Origin: Ailanthus altissimus
Taxonomy: Eukaryota; Streptophyta; Magnoliopsida; Sapindales; Simaroubaceae
Assembly (NCBI GenBank): GCA_946807835.1
Contig: OX327709.1
Coordinates: forward strand, 23,189,501 to 23,253,500
DNA length: 64,000 nt
Direction of reading: 5' to 3'
Position numbers and translations under genes: made by a program. The notes beneath the pieces were generated by a model. That model was not told the DNA's origin. It searched no databases and was given only the letters and a program-made list of their open reading frames with translations. How positions within the stretch are numbered: position 1 is the stretch's first letter; the number at the start of each line of letters is the position of its first letter. This document shows positions 39,429-51,039 of the stretch, piece after piece.

Positions 39429-39760
39429 CTTGCCTTTTAGAGTCACTTTTGCGGTGTTACTGGTTTTGTGTAATTATTATGTGAATTATACTGTTTCTAT
39501 GCGCATAGGAAATTCATCATATTCCGATAAGTCGGAACATAAAAAGGCCGGGAAAATACCGGGTTTTCTGTATCGGTTCTTTCCCAGCCATTATTGGGAA
39601 TCGTATGTTCCACACACACTCAAGTAAAGATGTTAAATTAAAAAAAGGCAACCAAAAAAAAGAAGAAAAAAAATGCCGTTTCTCACTTCTTTCGTTAACT
39701 TTTTTAACTCCATTAAGTTGTCTCAAATTTACAAATAAAAATTAATATACGTAAAGAGCT
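39429..39760 (+). other. Probable 3' untranslated region of CIPK
   Basis: The sequence after the stop codon is moderately AT-rich with possible polyadenylation signals (AATAAA in CAAATAAAAATT near 39733, and GGAATAAAAC near 39782). It contains an inverted pair around 39535-39560 and 39580-39605. Short open frames here have no conserved features. Confidence 0.4.
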
Positions 39761-42380
39761 TATCTCTGACCCCGATCGAATGGAATAAAACAAAAATGAG
39801 GATTGTCATCATTGACGTGACACATCCCATTGCCAGCCCTACTCTTAAACTAGAAACTTGAGTCCAGTTTTCTCAATAATTGAATTCACACGAGTAAATG
39901 TGCATGAACTATGACATTAATTACATGTTCTTGTTACCTTGTATGTATTTTATATATTAAGCAAATATATAATGACATTGGAGAGACAATTAGACAAAAT
40001 GCATCACGTTCAATAATAAGTTGATAAAAAAAAATAGATTGATAGGTAAGTGCATGTCTTTATCAGATATCGTGTTTGAAAACAATAATTATTAAACTAC
40101 ATAGAATTATTATTAGTGGCTAATAATAATCTCTTGTCTTATTCATTTATTTCATTTCATTTTTCTATGCTATGTTCATAATATGTTTGTTGAACATGGT
40201 AAATTAATAATGCATGTCGTCTTTGAGTTTATCAACAATGGGCATCAAGGCAGAAACATGGACCAGTCCGCCGCCCCTATAATTAATCCAATTATCAAAA
40301 ACTTGTCAATTAAAATGATACGAGGGATGAAAGTGATCTTCCACTTGAAGCTCTATTTATAGACATTTTAAAATTTTGTTTTGTATAAAAGTGTTGTAAC
40401 TTTAAGAGATGCTTTATAAATATATAAATAAATAAATTTGTGTTTTATTTTTGTACCAAAATGGACACTTTATTGATTCTATTTTAAATATATTAATTTA
40501 AATTAAAAGGTACGTTATTTCAATTTCATTAGAGCCTCCTTTAATTTGGCACAACGAAAAGGTGTATTAAAAATATATGTAATAATTTTCTCTGGGTTTT
40601 CACACATTTTCTTAAGGTTTTTCACTAGGCAAACGAGAAAATACATTCAATAAAAGTATCCATTATTACTGCTATAAGGCTGCAGTCCTTCTCTCATGAT
40701 CATGAGAGAAATGAGAGTGAAGCTTCACCCCAAAGCTTCATTTACAATCATTGACTATTCCTTTAGTATAAAGGCATTATTTTTAAAATAATATATTTTT
40801 CCCTCATTGATCTTATTATTTATTTAAGGATATAATTTAAATCTTATTAAATTATTTATTGTTTAGTTATTATTCTATATGAAAAATAATTTCTCACAAA
40901 TTTTTTTTTTATTTAAATGTTTTTTCTTTAATTGAAATTTGTATTAATTAAGATTTAATTAAATCATATTTTGATTTGTGTTTATCAATTATATCTTGAC
41001 ATAGATTAAGATTTATGCATTGTGCTATCTTGGTTTATTATGAATTTAATTCAAAATTCATTCACAATTTATATACACATCAATCTCTTATTTATCATTG
41101 AATTACTCACACATTAATATTTTTTCAATTAAATATTAATCTGAGTATTGAAATATTTTTTTCTTACAGAGACAAAAAAGAAATTATTTTAAAATTCCAA
41201 AATAGAAGAACTTCACTCGCGCGCGTGTGTATATATATATATATATTCAATTTCTTTTATTAAGTAAAAAAGGTGCGTGCTGACGTGCTGCGGAGCAAGG
41301 TTTGAAGATTGAGCAAACTGCTATGTTATTTGCTTGTAACACGTATTTCATCTTTAAGCACACGCAAGCAAAAGCAAAAGCATCAACTTATGGATTTTGC
41401 TGTATCTTCTGGTCAACATAGGGAAAAAAAAAACTCCAATCAGAAAAAAGAAATGCCTCGTCACTCATTTTTCTTGGCATGTTTTTGCATCAGTGAAATT
41501 TTGTTACGGGAAGCAAGATGCCATGTAACTTTTGGCTACAATCACCACCACAAAATTAATACTGCTCCAATATTTTTTTTTTTTGGCCATTATTGCATGT
41601 TAATTGAACAAGTCGTAATATTGGTTCGTTACTACCGTAAAAATTATTTCTAATAATAAGTAATTAAAAATTAAGGACATATTTATATTAAAGATAAGAT
41701 TTTAAATTGATGATTTATTAAGATTAAAACGATTCTTTAATATTTATAGTAAAAGATAAACCAATTATAGTTTATTTTAATTTTTTTTAATAAAAGAATT
41801 GTAATTTGAGTTTAGCCACGGCAAAAAAAGTTTAATAATAGAAAAAAATTATTTAAAAAATTTTAAAATCTATATGAATATAAATAACACCAATTAAATG
41901 TTTCTTCTTAAATAATGACATATTAACAGAACGTGAATTTATAAATTTAACGAAAAAAATTATACTTGAAAATTGATTTTTCAACTGTTATTATAAAATA
42001 TATAATTAATAATTTTTAGTTGAATACTATATATAAACAAAAAAATCAAGTTTTTATTTTTGCCTGAAGGCCAGGATAAAAGTGAGTTTGGAAAGCTAAT
42101 GGTCAACCTAGGATTTTGATAAAATCATTTTAAAATTACTTTTGACAAAATCACCTCTTCCTAACAGATTTTGAAAATAAATTTTATCTCCGTACAAATA
42201 AAAAAAAGTAAAATTATGCTATTAGAAATTACTTAATTACAAAACTGTTAAAATTTAGCGTAAATTAAATTTTGTTTTATATCTCGTTTATTCTCTGAAT
42301 AACATATCGTATGTAACTTTATTATGTATGCGAAATTATTATTATTATTACTCTAATCCTAATTATATATATATATATAT
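39760..42380. other. AT-rich spacer, no gene seen
   Basis: Intergenic DNA with A/T runs and a microsatellite at 41218-41247 (GCGCGTGTG then TA). The plus-strand frame at 41309-41653 is lysine/serine-rich and resembles nothing known. I do not support it as a gene. Confidence 0.5.
41218..41247. repeat. (CG)(TG)(TA) compound microsatellite
   Basis: Alternating purine-pyrimidine tract, CGCGCGCGTGTGTATATATATATATATA-like, broken down into short CG, TG and TA runs. Confidence 0.85.
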
Positions 42381-42399
42381 ATTAATCTCTATTTCAGTC

Positions 42400-42790
42400 A
42401 CTTCTCTTCTCCCTCCCTCCATTTCATTGTCTCTTTTCTAGTTTTTGGCTTGTTTTAATTTTGGTTACTTTTTCTGGTTCTATGCTTAGTTTTGGTGGGT
42501 TTTCTCGTTCATCTTTGGCCACCGGCTGTGTCTTGCTCGAAAAATAAATTGCAGACTCGACGACGATACGCCACAACCTGGGACGCCGCTGTGTTGCCAC
42601 CGTTGAATCTCATATGGCCTCCTCCGTGTTGTGGCAACCTATGACGATATCCTTGGACCATGCGTATTGTTCCGGCACCTTTCGACTCAGGCGTGGTAGA
42701 GTCTCCCTTTTTTCCGTGTTGTGGCAACCTATAACGATATCCTTGGACCATGCGTATTCTCTTATATAGGTAATTTTCTTTTTCTTGAAG
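42400..42790. other. CT-rich then GC-rich island with a 90-bp tandem repeat
   Basis: A CT-rich tract (42395-42440) is followed by a GC-richer part in which about 45 bp starting CCGTGTTGTGGCAACCTAT occur twice, at about 42627 and 42717, nearly identical. The general plan resembles the islands at 300 and 21290. The minus-strand frame across it simply repeats the peptide MVQGYRYRLPQHG. No family was recognised. The recent-looking duplication contrasts with decayed surroundings. Confidence 0.4.
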
Positions 42791-42829
42791 TTTAAATCTT
42801 TCTAGTGCGAGAGTCAAAATTACTTGCCT

Positions 42830-44020
42830 GTAATAAGGTAAATATCCCTCGTGAAATAGTTCTTATTTTGAAATTTTAGTATATCTCTATAATTGAAAAA
42901 GTAAATTTGAATGAACTACAAAAATTATTATTCTTGTAAAATATTTTGATAAATATTTGATGTATATCAACAGACTTATCTTATATGTAATATTGTGAAG
43001 CTTCTTTATAATAATACATCTAAAATTCAAAAAAAAAAAATAGAGTTTACCAAACTTATATAAACTGCTTTTAAATCTAACAATACTTTCATAATTTATC
43101 ATGTAACTACTTTTCTTAACAGCTGATTATTTTAAAACACTAGCCCTAAGGGCTTTGACTAGTGTTGAGCGGGCCGGATATATTATTATTTGGGTAGTCG
43201 GTTTATACTAATTTTTCCTTTGGATAGATTTTATCCATTTTGTTTTTGGACATTTTTCATCTTAATGCCCATTCGGGGCCTTTTGTTGCAAAACCTTAAT
43301 GGGGCTCGTTCCTCGGCAGCCCATTGCTTTAAGCCTTTTAAAGAAAAAATGTTATAGCCTATGGAACAATTAATCGTCCACGAGGTCCATCGTTTAATAA
43401 AACTTGACAGCCTATTGGGCTTAAAGCATTTGCCGATTCCAGTCTATTCGCCCCTGCTTTCATGCAGCAAACGAACACTACAATTTGAAAATTAGGAATA
43501 GTTACATTGATGATACTAACCAAGTTCCAAAAATGCGACAAAATGTTATATTTTCATTAGAAAAAGGATAAAACAATTGCTCATGTGTATTCTAAAAGAT
43601 TTTTCAACATCGGATTTTTTTTTCTTCTTTTACAAGCAAAGTGAAATGTGTTAACAAAAAATTGACGGTTGTTGAAGACTATTCCCTTAAAAAAGCAAGC
43701 CAACACTCGCAAAATCTCCATGAACATTTTTCCCATGCATCTTCATGTGATCTATAATCCTCTTTTTTTTCAGTGAAAGCCTAAAAAAGGCAAGCTCTTT
43801 TAAGTAATGGTGCTGTTTGTTAGTAATAATAACCTTGATTAAAATGCAAGTAAAAATTGGCATGCACAATATGAATTTACATGAAGCAAACCTACTGAAG
43901 TCAATATTGTTATAATGGGTTAAAAAAATACACTTGAAAAACAAATTATCGTAGTATATGTATGCATTTTCTAAAACCCTAAACTTGATCATGTACTTTA
44001 TCAAGCCCTTGATGAGAAGG
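42830..44020. other. Spacer with a short inverted-repeat pair
   Basis: AT-rich, then a GC-richer stretch at 43140-43460. Within it GCCCATTGCTTTAAGCC (43319-43335) is matched in inverted orientation by GGGCTTAAAGCATTTGCC (43418-43435), which may be the ends of a small MITE. No gene was seen. Confidence 0.4.
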
Positions 44021-45335
44021 ATCATTGTTACTTCTTCATTCACCAAATCATGATTGTTCTTCAATGTTTTCCCAATTCCTATTCTTGCCAAAAAGGCTTC
44101 TCCTCAGCCGCAAAGATGCAATACAATATAAGTTCCGATTCCTCCAATCAACCCATAAGCTATTGAATATGTCATGGGCATTTAAATCAAAGTCACAAAC
44201 GTAAGAATCGCTTGCCTCATATCGTTCCACTCAATCTCCACCACAGATCTCATCATCAAAACCCCAACTAAAATCAACGGTGGCCCAATTGCCCACGATG
44301 GAATTGTCGCCAATAACAGTGTAAAGAAAAAAGCCAAGAAGAAATACCCGGCTACGGTCAACGCCGTCGGCCCCCTTCTCCCACCTTCTCTTTATATGTT
44401 GAGGATTTGATGAAAGTTGTAACTGACGGCACGCCCAAAAGAGACCCCACCACTATTGATGTGGCAAAATATTGACCCTCGAAATCACCCTTAAGAAATA
44501 CTCGGCAATCAACACCGTCAGCCCCGTTCTCACACATTCTCTTATATCTGTTGAGGATTCGATAAAAGTTGTAACTGGCGACACGCCCAAAAGAGACCCC
44601 ACCATTATTGATGTGGCATCAGATGAAAGCAAAATATTGACCCTCGAAATCACCCTTAAGATCTGTGAACCTAGCAAATCTGACCATTGAATATAACGTA
44701 CCGGTCGTATCAAGTATGTCAACGTACAAAAACGTGACCAAGGCTTCCCAAAAACTGCATTTGCCCTTAAAGCTTAGGGCCCTAGCTGTGTTCTTGATCA
44801 CATGCACATCAACCACATTTTTGAAATACTGATAAGCGGAGTTTCTCGATGCCGTGTTAGGAAAAGCTGTCACGGCTGTGTTACAGAATCATGAAATCAA
44901 TGTTACGAAAAACTACGCCGTATATCATGGCACCTTTGATGTTTTTGACTAAACAACAATAAGCAATTATTTTGAAACCAACTATGCCGAGCCAAAATGT
45001 GGGACTCTCTATTCGGTTGTTTAAGCACAAAATTTCACCCGATACAGAACCTCTTGGCAGCAAACTGACAGTGCCAATTGATTATCGTTATAACGGGAGC
45101 TAGAGTAGCCCTAGAAGATTTAGGGAAGGCTCATAGAGTGACTAATGTTGAAGAGCTATACCCTATAAAACTAGTTCCTTGATTGTTTTGTAGCTAGATA
45201 AATGCGAGAAATAAGCCGATTCTCGCTGATGAAGAGACTTGGACGGGTTTTGGCTCGAGTTTCATGAGTTTTCCTCGTTATCCTATGCTGATTGAAGAGA
45301 AAGATTAAACCCTCGCTGAATATGGTTGCTAGAGT
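44020..45335 (-). pseudogene. AZG1: AZG1-type purine (adenine-guanine) permease, 3' two thirds
   Basis: Minus-strand fragments in several frames match the plant AZG1/AZG2 branch of the nucleobase permeases, plasma-membrane carriers for adenine and guanine. In order from high to low coordinate: [121 protein letters not shown], then a degenerate C-terminus with LARIGIGK near 44085. Stops include one after GLFLAFI and one after TLVTL, and there are several frameshifts. A copia element (45336-49279) separates it from its 5' part. A segment of about 155-165 bp is tandemly duplicated at 44342-44660. The gene is clearly dead. Family assignment is firm; AZG1 rather than AZG2 is from memory. Confidence 0.9.
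44342..44660 (-). repeat. Tandem duplication inside the AZG1 pseudogene
   Basis: Two adjacent copies (44342-44495 and 44496-44660) share stretches such as ACACGCCCAAAAGAGACCCC and ACCCTCGAAATCACCCTTAAG-like ends. The first copy lacks about 12 bases (ATCAGATGAAAG-type) that the second keeps. In protein terms the GSLLGVSP...TFIESS segment is repeated. The duplication arose after or during decay of the gene. Confidence 0.85.
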
Positions 45336-45599
45336 TACGAGAAATATAAATAAGAGTATATTTTAATATATCAAATAATATATAAAATTTACCTTTATAT
45401 AAACTTAAGACATATATAAAATAAAAAATAATATTTATATTAATAATATATATATGGTAGAAGAATATTAAAGAATTATTTTGAAATAATTCTTTAATAC
45501 CTCCGTCAAATTCATGATGATGTAGTAGAAACAAACTTAAATTTGAAGATTAGAACATAAAAGCGGTTAGAAAGTAGAGATTTAATAAACATATCAACA

Positions 45600-45818
45600 T
45601 ATTACTCCTCAGATGAGATAGAGTGAAGCATAACCATGCTCTGAGAAACGTGTTGTCGAATAAAATGACAATTTGTTTTAATATATTTAGTCCGCTCATG
45701 AAAAATATCATCGTGGACGATTTGAATAACACTTTGATTATCACAATAAATGGGTGTAGCGCCAAAGTGAATAATATTATATCTCCAAGAAGCCATCGAA
45801 TGAGATTATTCTTCAGCA
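45600..45818 (-). pseudogene. Copia RNase H remnant
   Basis: Minus-strand HFGATPIYCDNQSVIQIVHD, FHERTKYIKTNCHFIRQH and MVMLHSISSEE are the standard C-terminal RNase H blocks of copia polyproteins. The segment between the reverse transcriptase end and AEE...SMASW is absent, implying a deletion at the inversion breakpoint. Confidence 0.85.
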
Positions 45819-46229
45819 TGATTTTCAGTCTAGTCCCTATAACTCAGCTCTTTTTGTTCACAAAACAGCACAATGTTGTGTTCTCATTCTTCTCTATGTT
45901 GATGATATGATTATCACGTGTGATGATCTCCTTAATATTTTCATTCTCTATGTTAATAAAAAAATATTGGCAACCTCAGTTATTCCCTTGGACTTAAAGT
46001 ATTGTTTGATTTTACTGGATATTATTTCTCACAAGGTAAATATACATCGGATCTACTTGCTATAGCTGACTTGACAGATAGTAAGACCGCCTCTACTCCC
46101 TTAGAGTCTAATATCAAACTCCGGTCTTCTGATGGTACTCTCATCAGTGATGATACTCTTTATCACCAATTAATTGGTAGTTTGGTATAACTTATTATCA
46201 CTCGGTCATATATTGCTAATGTGGTTCAT
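45819..46229 (+). pseudogene. Inverted block of the copia reverse transcriptase (YVDD region)
   Basis: This plus-strand block encodes DFQSSPYNSALFVHKT, the polymerase active-site segment LLYVDDMIITCDD (YVDD at 45895-45906), then GYYFSQGKYTSDLLA and LTDSKTASTPLESNIKL, and ends in LIGSLV and ANVVHA. It is exactly the portion missing from the minus-strand element between KQTLRA and the RNase H segment, so it is an in-place inversion rather than an unrelated insertion. A stop follows SLV and others occur near IPWT. Confidence 0.85.
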
Positions 46230-46640
46230 GCACGAAGAGTTTGTTTAATATCGTATAGAGTATAATGAAGTTTACAGACTTTACCTGAAGGATGTGAATA
46301 ACCAGAGGGAGGCTCCATATGTATTTCTTCAGTGAGATTACCATTAAGGAAAGCATTTTTAACATCCATCTAAAAAATGTCCAACCATAAACTGCAGTAA
46401 CAACCAATAAACTTCGAACAGAAGTAAGTTTAGCACCTGGAGCAAATGTTTCTTTATAATCAATTTCATATTCTTGAGTAAAGCCTTTGGTAACAAGACG
46501 AGCTTTATAACACTTAATAGATCCATCAGATTTAGTCTTGATATTATATACCCATTTGCATCCAATGGCAGTTTTATTAGGTGGAAAAATAACAAAATCC
46601 TAAATATGTGACTTCTCAAGAGCCTATAATTCTTTTGTCA
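46229..46640 (-). pseudogene. Copia reverse transcriptase, N-terminal part
   Basis: Minus-strand fragments IGCKWVYNIKTKSDGSIK, then KARLVTKGFTQEY and an FAPGAKLTSVR-like piece, then KNAFLNGNLTEEIHMEPP and KVCKLHYTLYDIKQTLRA follow the usual order of copia reverse transcriptases, with frameshifts between them. The homology ends abruptly at 46229, where the orientation flips. Confidence 0.85.
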
Positions 46641-46689
46641 TTATTTACCGTCAAACAGGATTAGAGTTAGCCTCGGAATAGGATTGAAG

Positions 46690-47785
46690 CTCATATAAAG
46701 AAAGGGTAGTAGAGAAACAATGATAATCACGAAGTTTAACAGGAAGTTTTCTTATCCAAAATGAATGACGAAGTAAGGGTATAGAGGAGGCCTCTGGGAT
46801 GTCGAGAGCAGATCCTTCAGACGAGGTAAGAGGCTCAGAACCAAGCGTCGTATCAGCAGATTCACCTGTATGAAACTTAGAAGAAGTATCTGTAGATGAT
46901 GTATCGAAAAAAAGATCAACAAAATTATCTGTAAAAAATTGTGAAATAAGAGGAGACACGGAATTAAAGTTAAATACAGAGAAAAAGATCGTTTGCTCGA
47001 GAAAGACTACATGACGAGAAATACAAATATGGTTAAATATAGGATTCCAACACCTATAACCTTTATATTTTATCTCGTATCCCAAGAAGTAACATAATCG
47101 AGTACGTGGCTCGAGTTTGATGTGCTCATATTTTTGAAGCAGAACAAAACAAACAAAACCAAATACATTGAGGAGCTTATAATTAGGTGGAGTTTCATAA
47201 AAATGCTCATAAGGTAACTTATTTTCTATAATAGGAAAAGAAACATGATTAATAGTAAAGGCAACGGTCAAAGCAGCTTCTCCACAAAAAATGTTCAGGA
47301 TAAGAGGAAGAGATAAGAAAAGCACAGGTAGTGTAAAAAATATGTCTGTGTTTACGTTCAGCTCTGCCATTTTGCTGAGATGTACCAGGACAAGACTTTT
47401 GACATATAGTACCATGTTCTTGTAGAAGATTTATAAAGTCAGAATCTCTATACTATATGACATTATCAGTACGAAAAATCTTAATAAGATATGAGAATTG
47501 AATTTTAATCATCTAAGCAAAATCTAGATAAATTTTAGTAAATTATGATCGTTGTTTCATAAGAAACAACCAAGTATATGGAGAATAGTTATCAACAAAG
47601 ATCACAAAATATTTAGATCCTCCTATTGTGGCATTTGGAGAAGGACCCCATATATTAGAATGTACAAGATCAAATGAAGCATGAGAGATAATAATACTAT
47701 TATCAAAAGGTAAAGTTGATTGTTTAGCTAAATGACATGTAAGACAATCATCCTTATTATAAAAAAACAATACATAAATGACCAT
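46690..47785 (-). pseudogene. Copia integrase remnant
   Basis: Reading down the minus strand, the frame at 47543-47785 contains the end of the zinc-binding module (CLTCHLAKQSTLPF) and the start of the integrase core (FDLVHSNIWGPSP, then FVIFVDNYSPYTWLF) with two catalytic acidic positions. At about 47340-47410 another frame carries GTSQQNGRAERKHR, the conserved segment with the catalytic Glu. The next frame includes LPYEHFYETPPNYKLLNVFG and RLCYFLGYEIKYKGYRCWNP, typical of the integrase C-terminal part. At least two frameshifts separate these pieces. Confidence 0.88.
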
Positions 47786-48084
47786 TAGATACCAGAGATC
47801 AGATGCGATTGACTGACGTATGACCCAAACGAGAATGTGAAAGATGTAATGAAGGCATTGAAAAGATAAATGCTGCAGACGAAGGATATAGAGAGGATAG
47901 ATCTAAAGAGATGAGTTCATACGAACGTCCAACTTTACGACCTGTCCTAAGCGTCTGAATGGTCTTCGGATCCTACACACAACAACTAGAAGCAGTAAAT
48001 AAGACATTAAGGCTAAGTTCCCATAATTAACTGACAAATAAAAAATTTAATGTAAGATTATGAATAAAAAAAAGTGTTAGATAT

Positions 48085-48540
48085 AGAGATTAGGGCTAGA
48101 CACTTGACCAACATGATTAACTTTCATGAGAGAATCATTAGCAGTTTGAATAGATAGTAAATAAGAATTAAGATTATTAGAGGAGAAAATTGTAAAATCA
48201 GAAGTCATATAATTGCAACATGCAGAGTGAAAATACCAAAAAGAATTACCAGAAATACTAGAGGAAACAGAAATTAAGAGTTTACTAGAATTAGAAAAGA
48301 GCAAAAAGAGTAAAGATTCAAGATTACTAGAGGAACCATTCACACTATCCTGTGCAGCAATAATAGTAGGTCTTGTAAAAGTAGCACATTGAGATAGTCT
48401 AGATATATAACATGACTTATGTAGAGCAGAGCCAGCAGAATAATACTGAGAAGTATTAGATTTATCCATAAATCTCAAAATATATAATTTCGATCCCTCC
48501 ACTAATAACAAATTAGCCCATAAACTTTTAATAATCACAA
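48085..48540 (-). pseudogene. Copia gag-protease junction remnant
   Basis: A minus-strand frame holding WYFHSACCNYMTSD, which aligns with the catalytic region of copia proteases (usual form W-x-x-D-S-G-x-x-x-H-M-T). The expected catalytic Asp is replaced by His and the following Gly by Cys, so it is inactive. Serine-rich linker sequence precedes it. The gag zinc knuckle was not seen. Confidence 0.6.
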
Positions 48541-49284
48541 GCTAACCCTAAAAATTTTAATAATTACAAACCGACTCTTAAACTTTTAATAAATTACAAT
48601 TTAACTTTTAGAAATTTATTAATCTTAAAATCATCCTAAAATTATTAAAAATTACAAAATTACCCCAAAAGTACAGAAAATTATGATCTGACCTTCAAAT
48701 ATTGAAAAGTTTACAAACAGACCTTTGTTACAAATAGTAAACTTCATGTGGCGCATCCGATGGTTTTCGACCTCTGATCGGCATAAATCTGACGGGGTTT
48801 GAGCAATCGGTGACTGAGGAGTCTCTTGGGCAGGGCGCTGTCGGTCACGTCGCCGTATAACAGCCAGAATTTGAAGTGGTAATGACCGGCGATAGTGACC
48901 TTCAGGTGGCGCGTGGGTGTTTCTTCGATCTTTGATCAGCACGTCGTCGGCGGCGTTAGAATGGCCGGAGTTTTTTTAGTATCTTGTGGTGGGCAGTGTC
49001 TAACACGATAATTTTTTGCCTATTTTCGATGACTTTTTGGCAACTCCGGTAGACTTCCGATGGGTTCCAAAAAATTCTAACTAAACAAAGCGACAATAAA
49101 AAAAAACATAGTTTTGATATTATGTAAGAAATATAAATAAGAATATATTTTATTGTATTAAATAATATATAAAGTTTGTAGACTTAAAACATATACAAAA
49201 TATGAAATAATATTTATATTAATAATAATATATATGATAAGAGAATATTAAAGAATTATTTTAGGATAATTCTTTAATAAGAGC

Positions 49285-49778
49285 CATGAAACCCTACGAC
49301 TGTGAAAGTAAAGTGTTCATGCCCATACCAGGAGCTAAAGCTGACGGCAAGTTTGCGAATACACCCATAATGAGACAGCCGATAAGAGCAGAAGCAACCG
49401 TAGCTCAATGAGATCTTTATGAGTCTTCTCCAGACAGATTGCATAACCTGAGTTAACCGGGTGGAACTTGCATGATATATCAGGCTGAATGATCCAGTAA
49501 GTCGGTTCGGTGCAACTCGAGAGAGGGATATTAGGGTTAGAACAAAGCGGGACGCAATCAAATACGCTGCAGGTATCACCAGAATCGGTGAGGATGCTGG
49601 GGTTGACGGCTAGTATAGGCGCCATCGTGAGAAACGTCGTCGTCCCTGCTCGGAGCTCGATGGTGAAAGTCGTGTTTAGCTTTGAGATTTTGAACTGCTT
49701 GCCAACTCGGCTGTTGGCCACGAACGAGTTCAGCTTCATTGCCATAGAAGGCTTCTCCGGCTCTGGAACAGTTGCCAT
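49285..49778 (-). pseudogene. AZG1: AZG1-type purine permease, 5' third
   Basis: The minus-strand frame starts at 49778 ([10 protein letters not shown]) and reads through [54 protein letters not shown] and [20 protein letters not shown], the conserved AZG N-terminus. A frameshift follows KDLI. Another frame continues with a degenerate ANLPLALAPGMG-type region and FTVVGFHGS, and homology stops at the copia insertion (49279). The upstream in-frame extension to 49871 is not needed, since family members start near MATVPE. The remaining gene lies at 44020-45335. AtAZG1 is intronless and this copy shows no intron either. Confidence 0.9.
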
Positions 49779-49879
49779 TGCTAGAACTAGAAAAAGAGAA
49801 ATAAAAAAAAATGAAAATATTTTAATTTCTCTTGTTGTATTTTTTTTGAGTGTCTGTTTTGCAAGATACAATTTCTAAA

Positions 49880-51000
49880 GGGAAAGGAGAGCTAATGGGA
49901 TAGTTCTCCTTCTTTAAAGAATAAAAAAGCTTTATATATATAAAATGGTTATGGATACGGTGGATCAGTTTTTTAATGGATAACTGAACTTATTTATTTA
50001 ATACTGAGGATTTGAATTCGAAATCTGACAATTCTTTTTCTTTAGAAAATTTAGAATTTAAGACAAACAGAAGATAATTTAAATTTTATGTAATCAGAAA
50101 AATTTAGAAAGAAATAAATGATTCCATGAGAAACTTTAGGATATTGAGATGAAAGTAGTTTTTTCAAGAAAATGTTGTTTTCCTGAAAAAACTATAGCAG
50201 AGCATAACAGAGAGAGATAGCTGGATTCACTTTTGCTATTTCTTTTCCACTTTCTTCTCGTTACAATGACACACTATGAGTGCTATTTATACAGCATCTA
50301 ATTACAAAAGGATTGAGATGTAATTTGGCGGGAATCATTTAACCATCTAACAGTCATCTAACAAATTCTGTTATCAAGTCTAACGGTTGTTAACTGCATG
50401 CTGACTTGGCAATCCTAACAGCTCATTCACGACTCTCCCTTTCATTCCAGACATACTATATACATATGTATGCATCATCTTCAGCATAATTTATTGATAA
50501 TAATAATAGATTATTGGCCATGGGATAAATGATCAAGATCAATCAAATATATAAAGAGCAAAAATTCGAATCGTGTCTATTATTATGTTATTAACTTTTC
50601 TGTAATAATAATAATAAGCATGCCTCTTTCAATTAACTTGTAGAATATTCATATTGCTCAAGCATTAGCAAGATCATATCTGATATCCCACCATTGAATA
50701 ATCCTCAATTTAATTTATTATAACTATTGGTCTGTAAACCATTGATTTCATAGGATCGAAATCGTGATCAAGAAATTGGCCAACTCGATGTAAGTGATTG
50801 GTCAAATGCGGAGTTCAAACATAAATGTTTCACTCGAATACAATGCTAATGAATTATTCAATAGTTATTGGACCCAAAAGCTTAACGAAATTAATTAGCC
50901 ATGTCCCTTATCTTATCACTAGCTACAAGAATTCCAAATAACATCGCAAATAATTACAGTTTCCTTAATATGTACAAGAGAATCTTTCAATTTAAACCAA
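49880..51000. other. AT-rich upstream region of the dead permease gene
   Basis: No gene is seen. It would have held the promoter of the AZG1 copy; TTTATATATATA near 49931-49942 is a possible TATA box on the minus strand, about 150 bp from the start codon. The remainder has no recognisable feature. Confidence 0.35.
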
Positions 51001-51039
51001 GTTGCAAGGATGTGAATCAAAATGTAATGAAAATTTTCC

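Larger units (their letters stand above)
45336..49279 (-). mobile_element. Ty1/copia retrotransposon inserted in AZG1, decayed
   Basis: Direct LTRs at 49123-49279 (5' LTR on the minus strand) and 45336-45499 (3' LTR) share AGAAATATAAATAAG and TTTAATATTAATAATA-type blocks and end in ATTCTTTAATA on the plus strand. The pentamers AGAGT (45331-45335) and AGAGC (49280-49284) form a target duplication with one mismatch. In minus-strand order the interior has a short GC-rich gag-side segment (gag mostly lost), a protease-like region, integrase, reverse transcriptase and RNase H, all broken by stops and frameshifts. With only 3.6 kb inside it is shorter than a full copia element. LTR divergence and frameshifts show it is old. 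A reversed block at 45819-46229 is listed separately. Confidence 0.92.

Noticed and set aside
41309..41653. 114-codon plus-strand frame
   Set aside because: Lys/Ser/Gln-rich, no domain, ordinary AT-rich context.
43319..43435. Inverted repeat pair as a MITE
   Set aside because: Only 17-18 bases with no target duplication found; noted in the spacer entry only.
43687..44091. 134-codon minus-strand frame as a separate gene
   Set aside because: Its first residues (ARIGIGK) are the degenerate C-terminus of AZG1, and the rest is chance read-through in AT-rich DNA.
49510..49878. Plus-strand frame of 122 codons
   Set aside because: Antisense shadow of the AZG1 pseudogene 5' part, whose minus-strand reading is clearly conserved.
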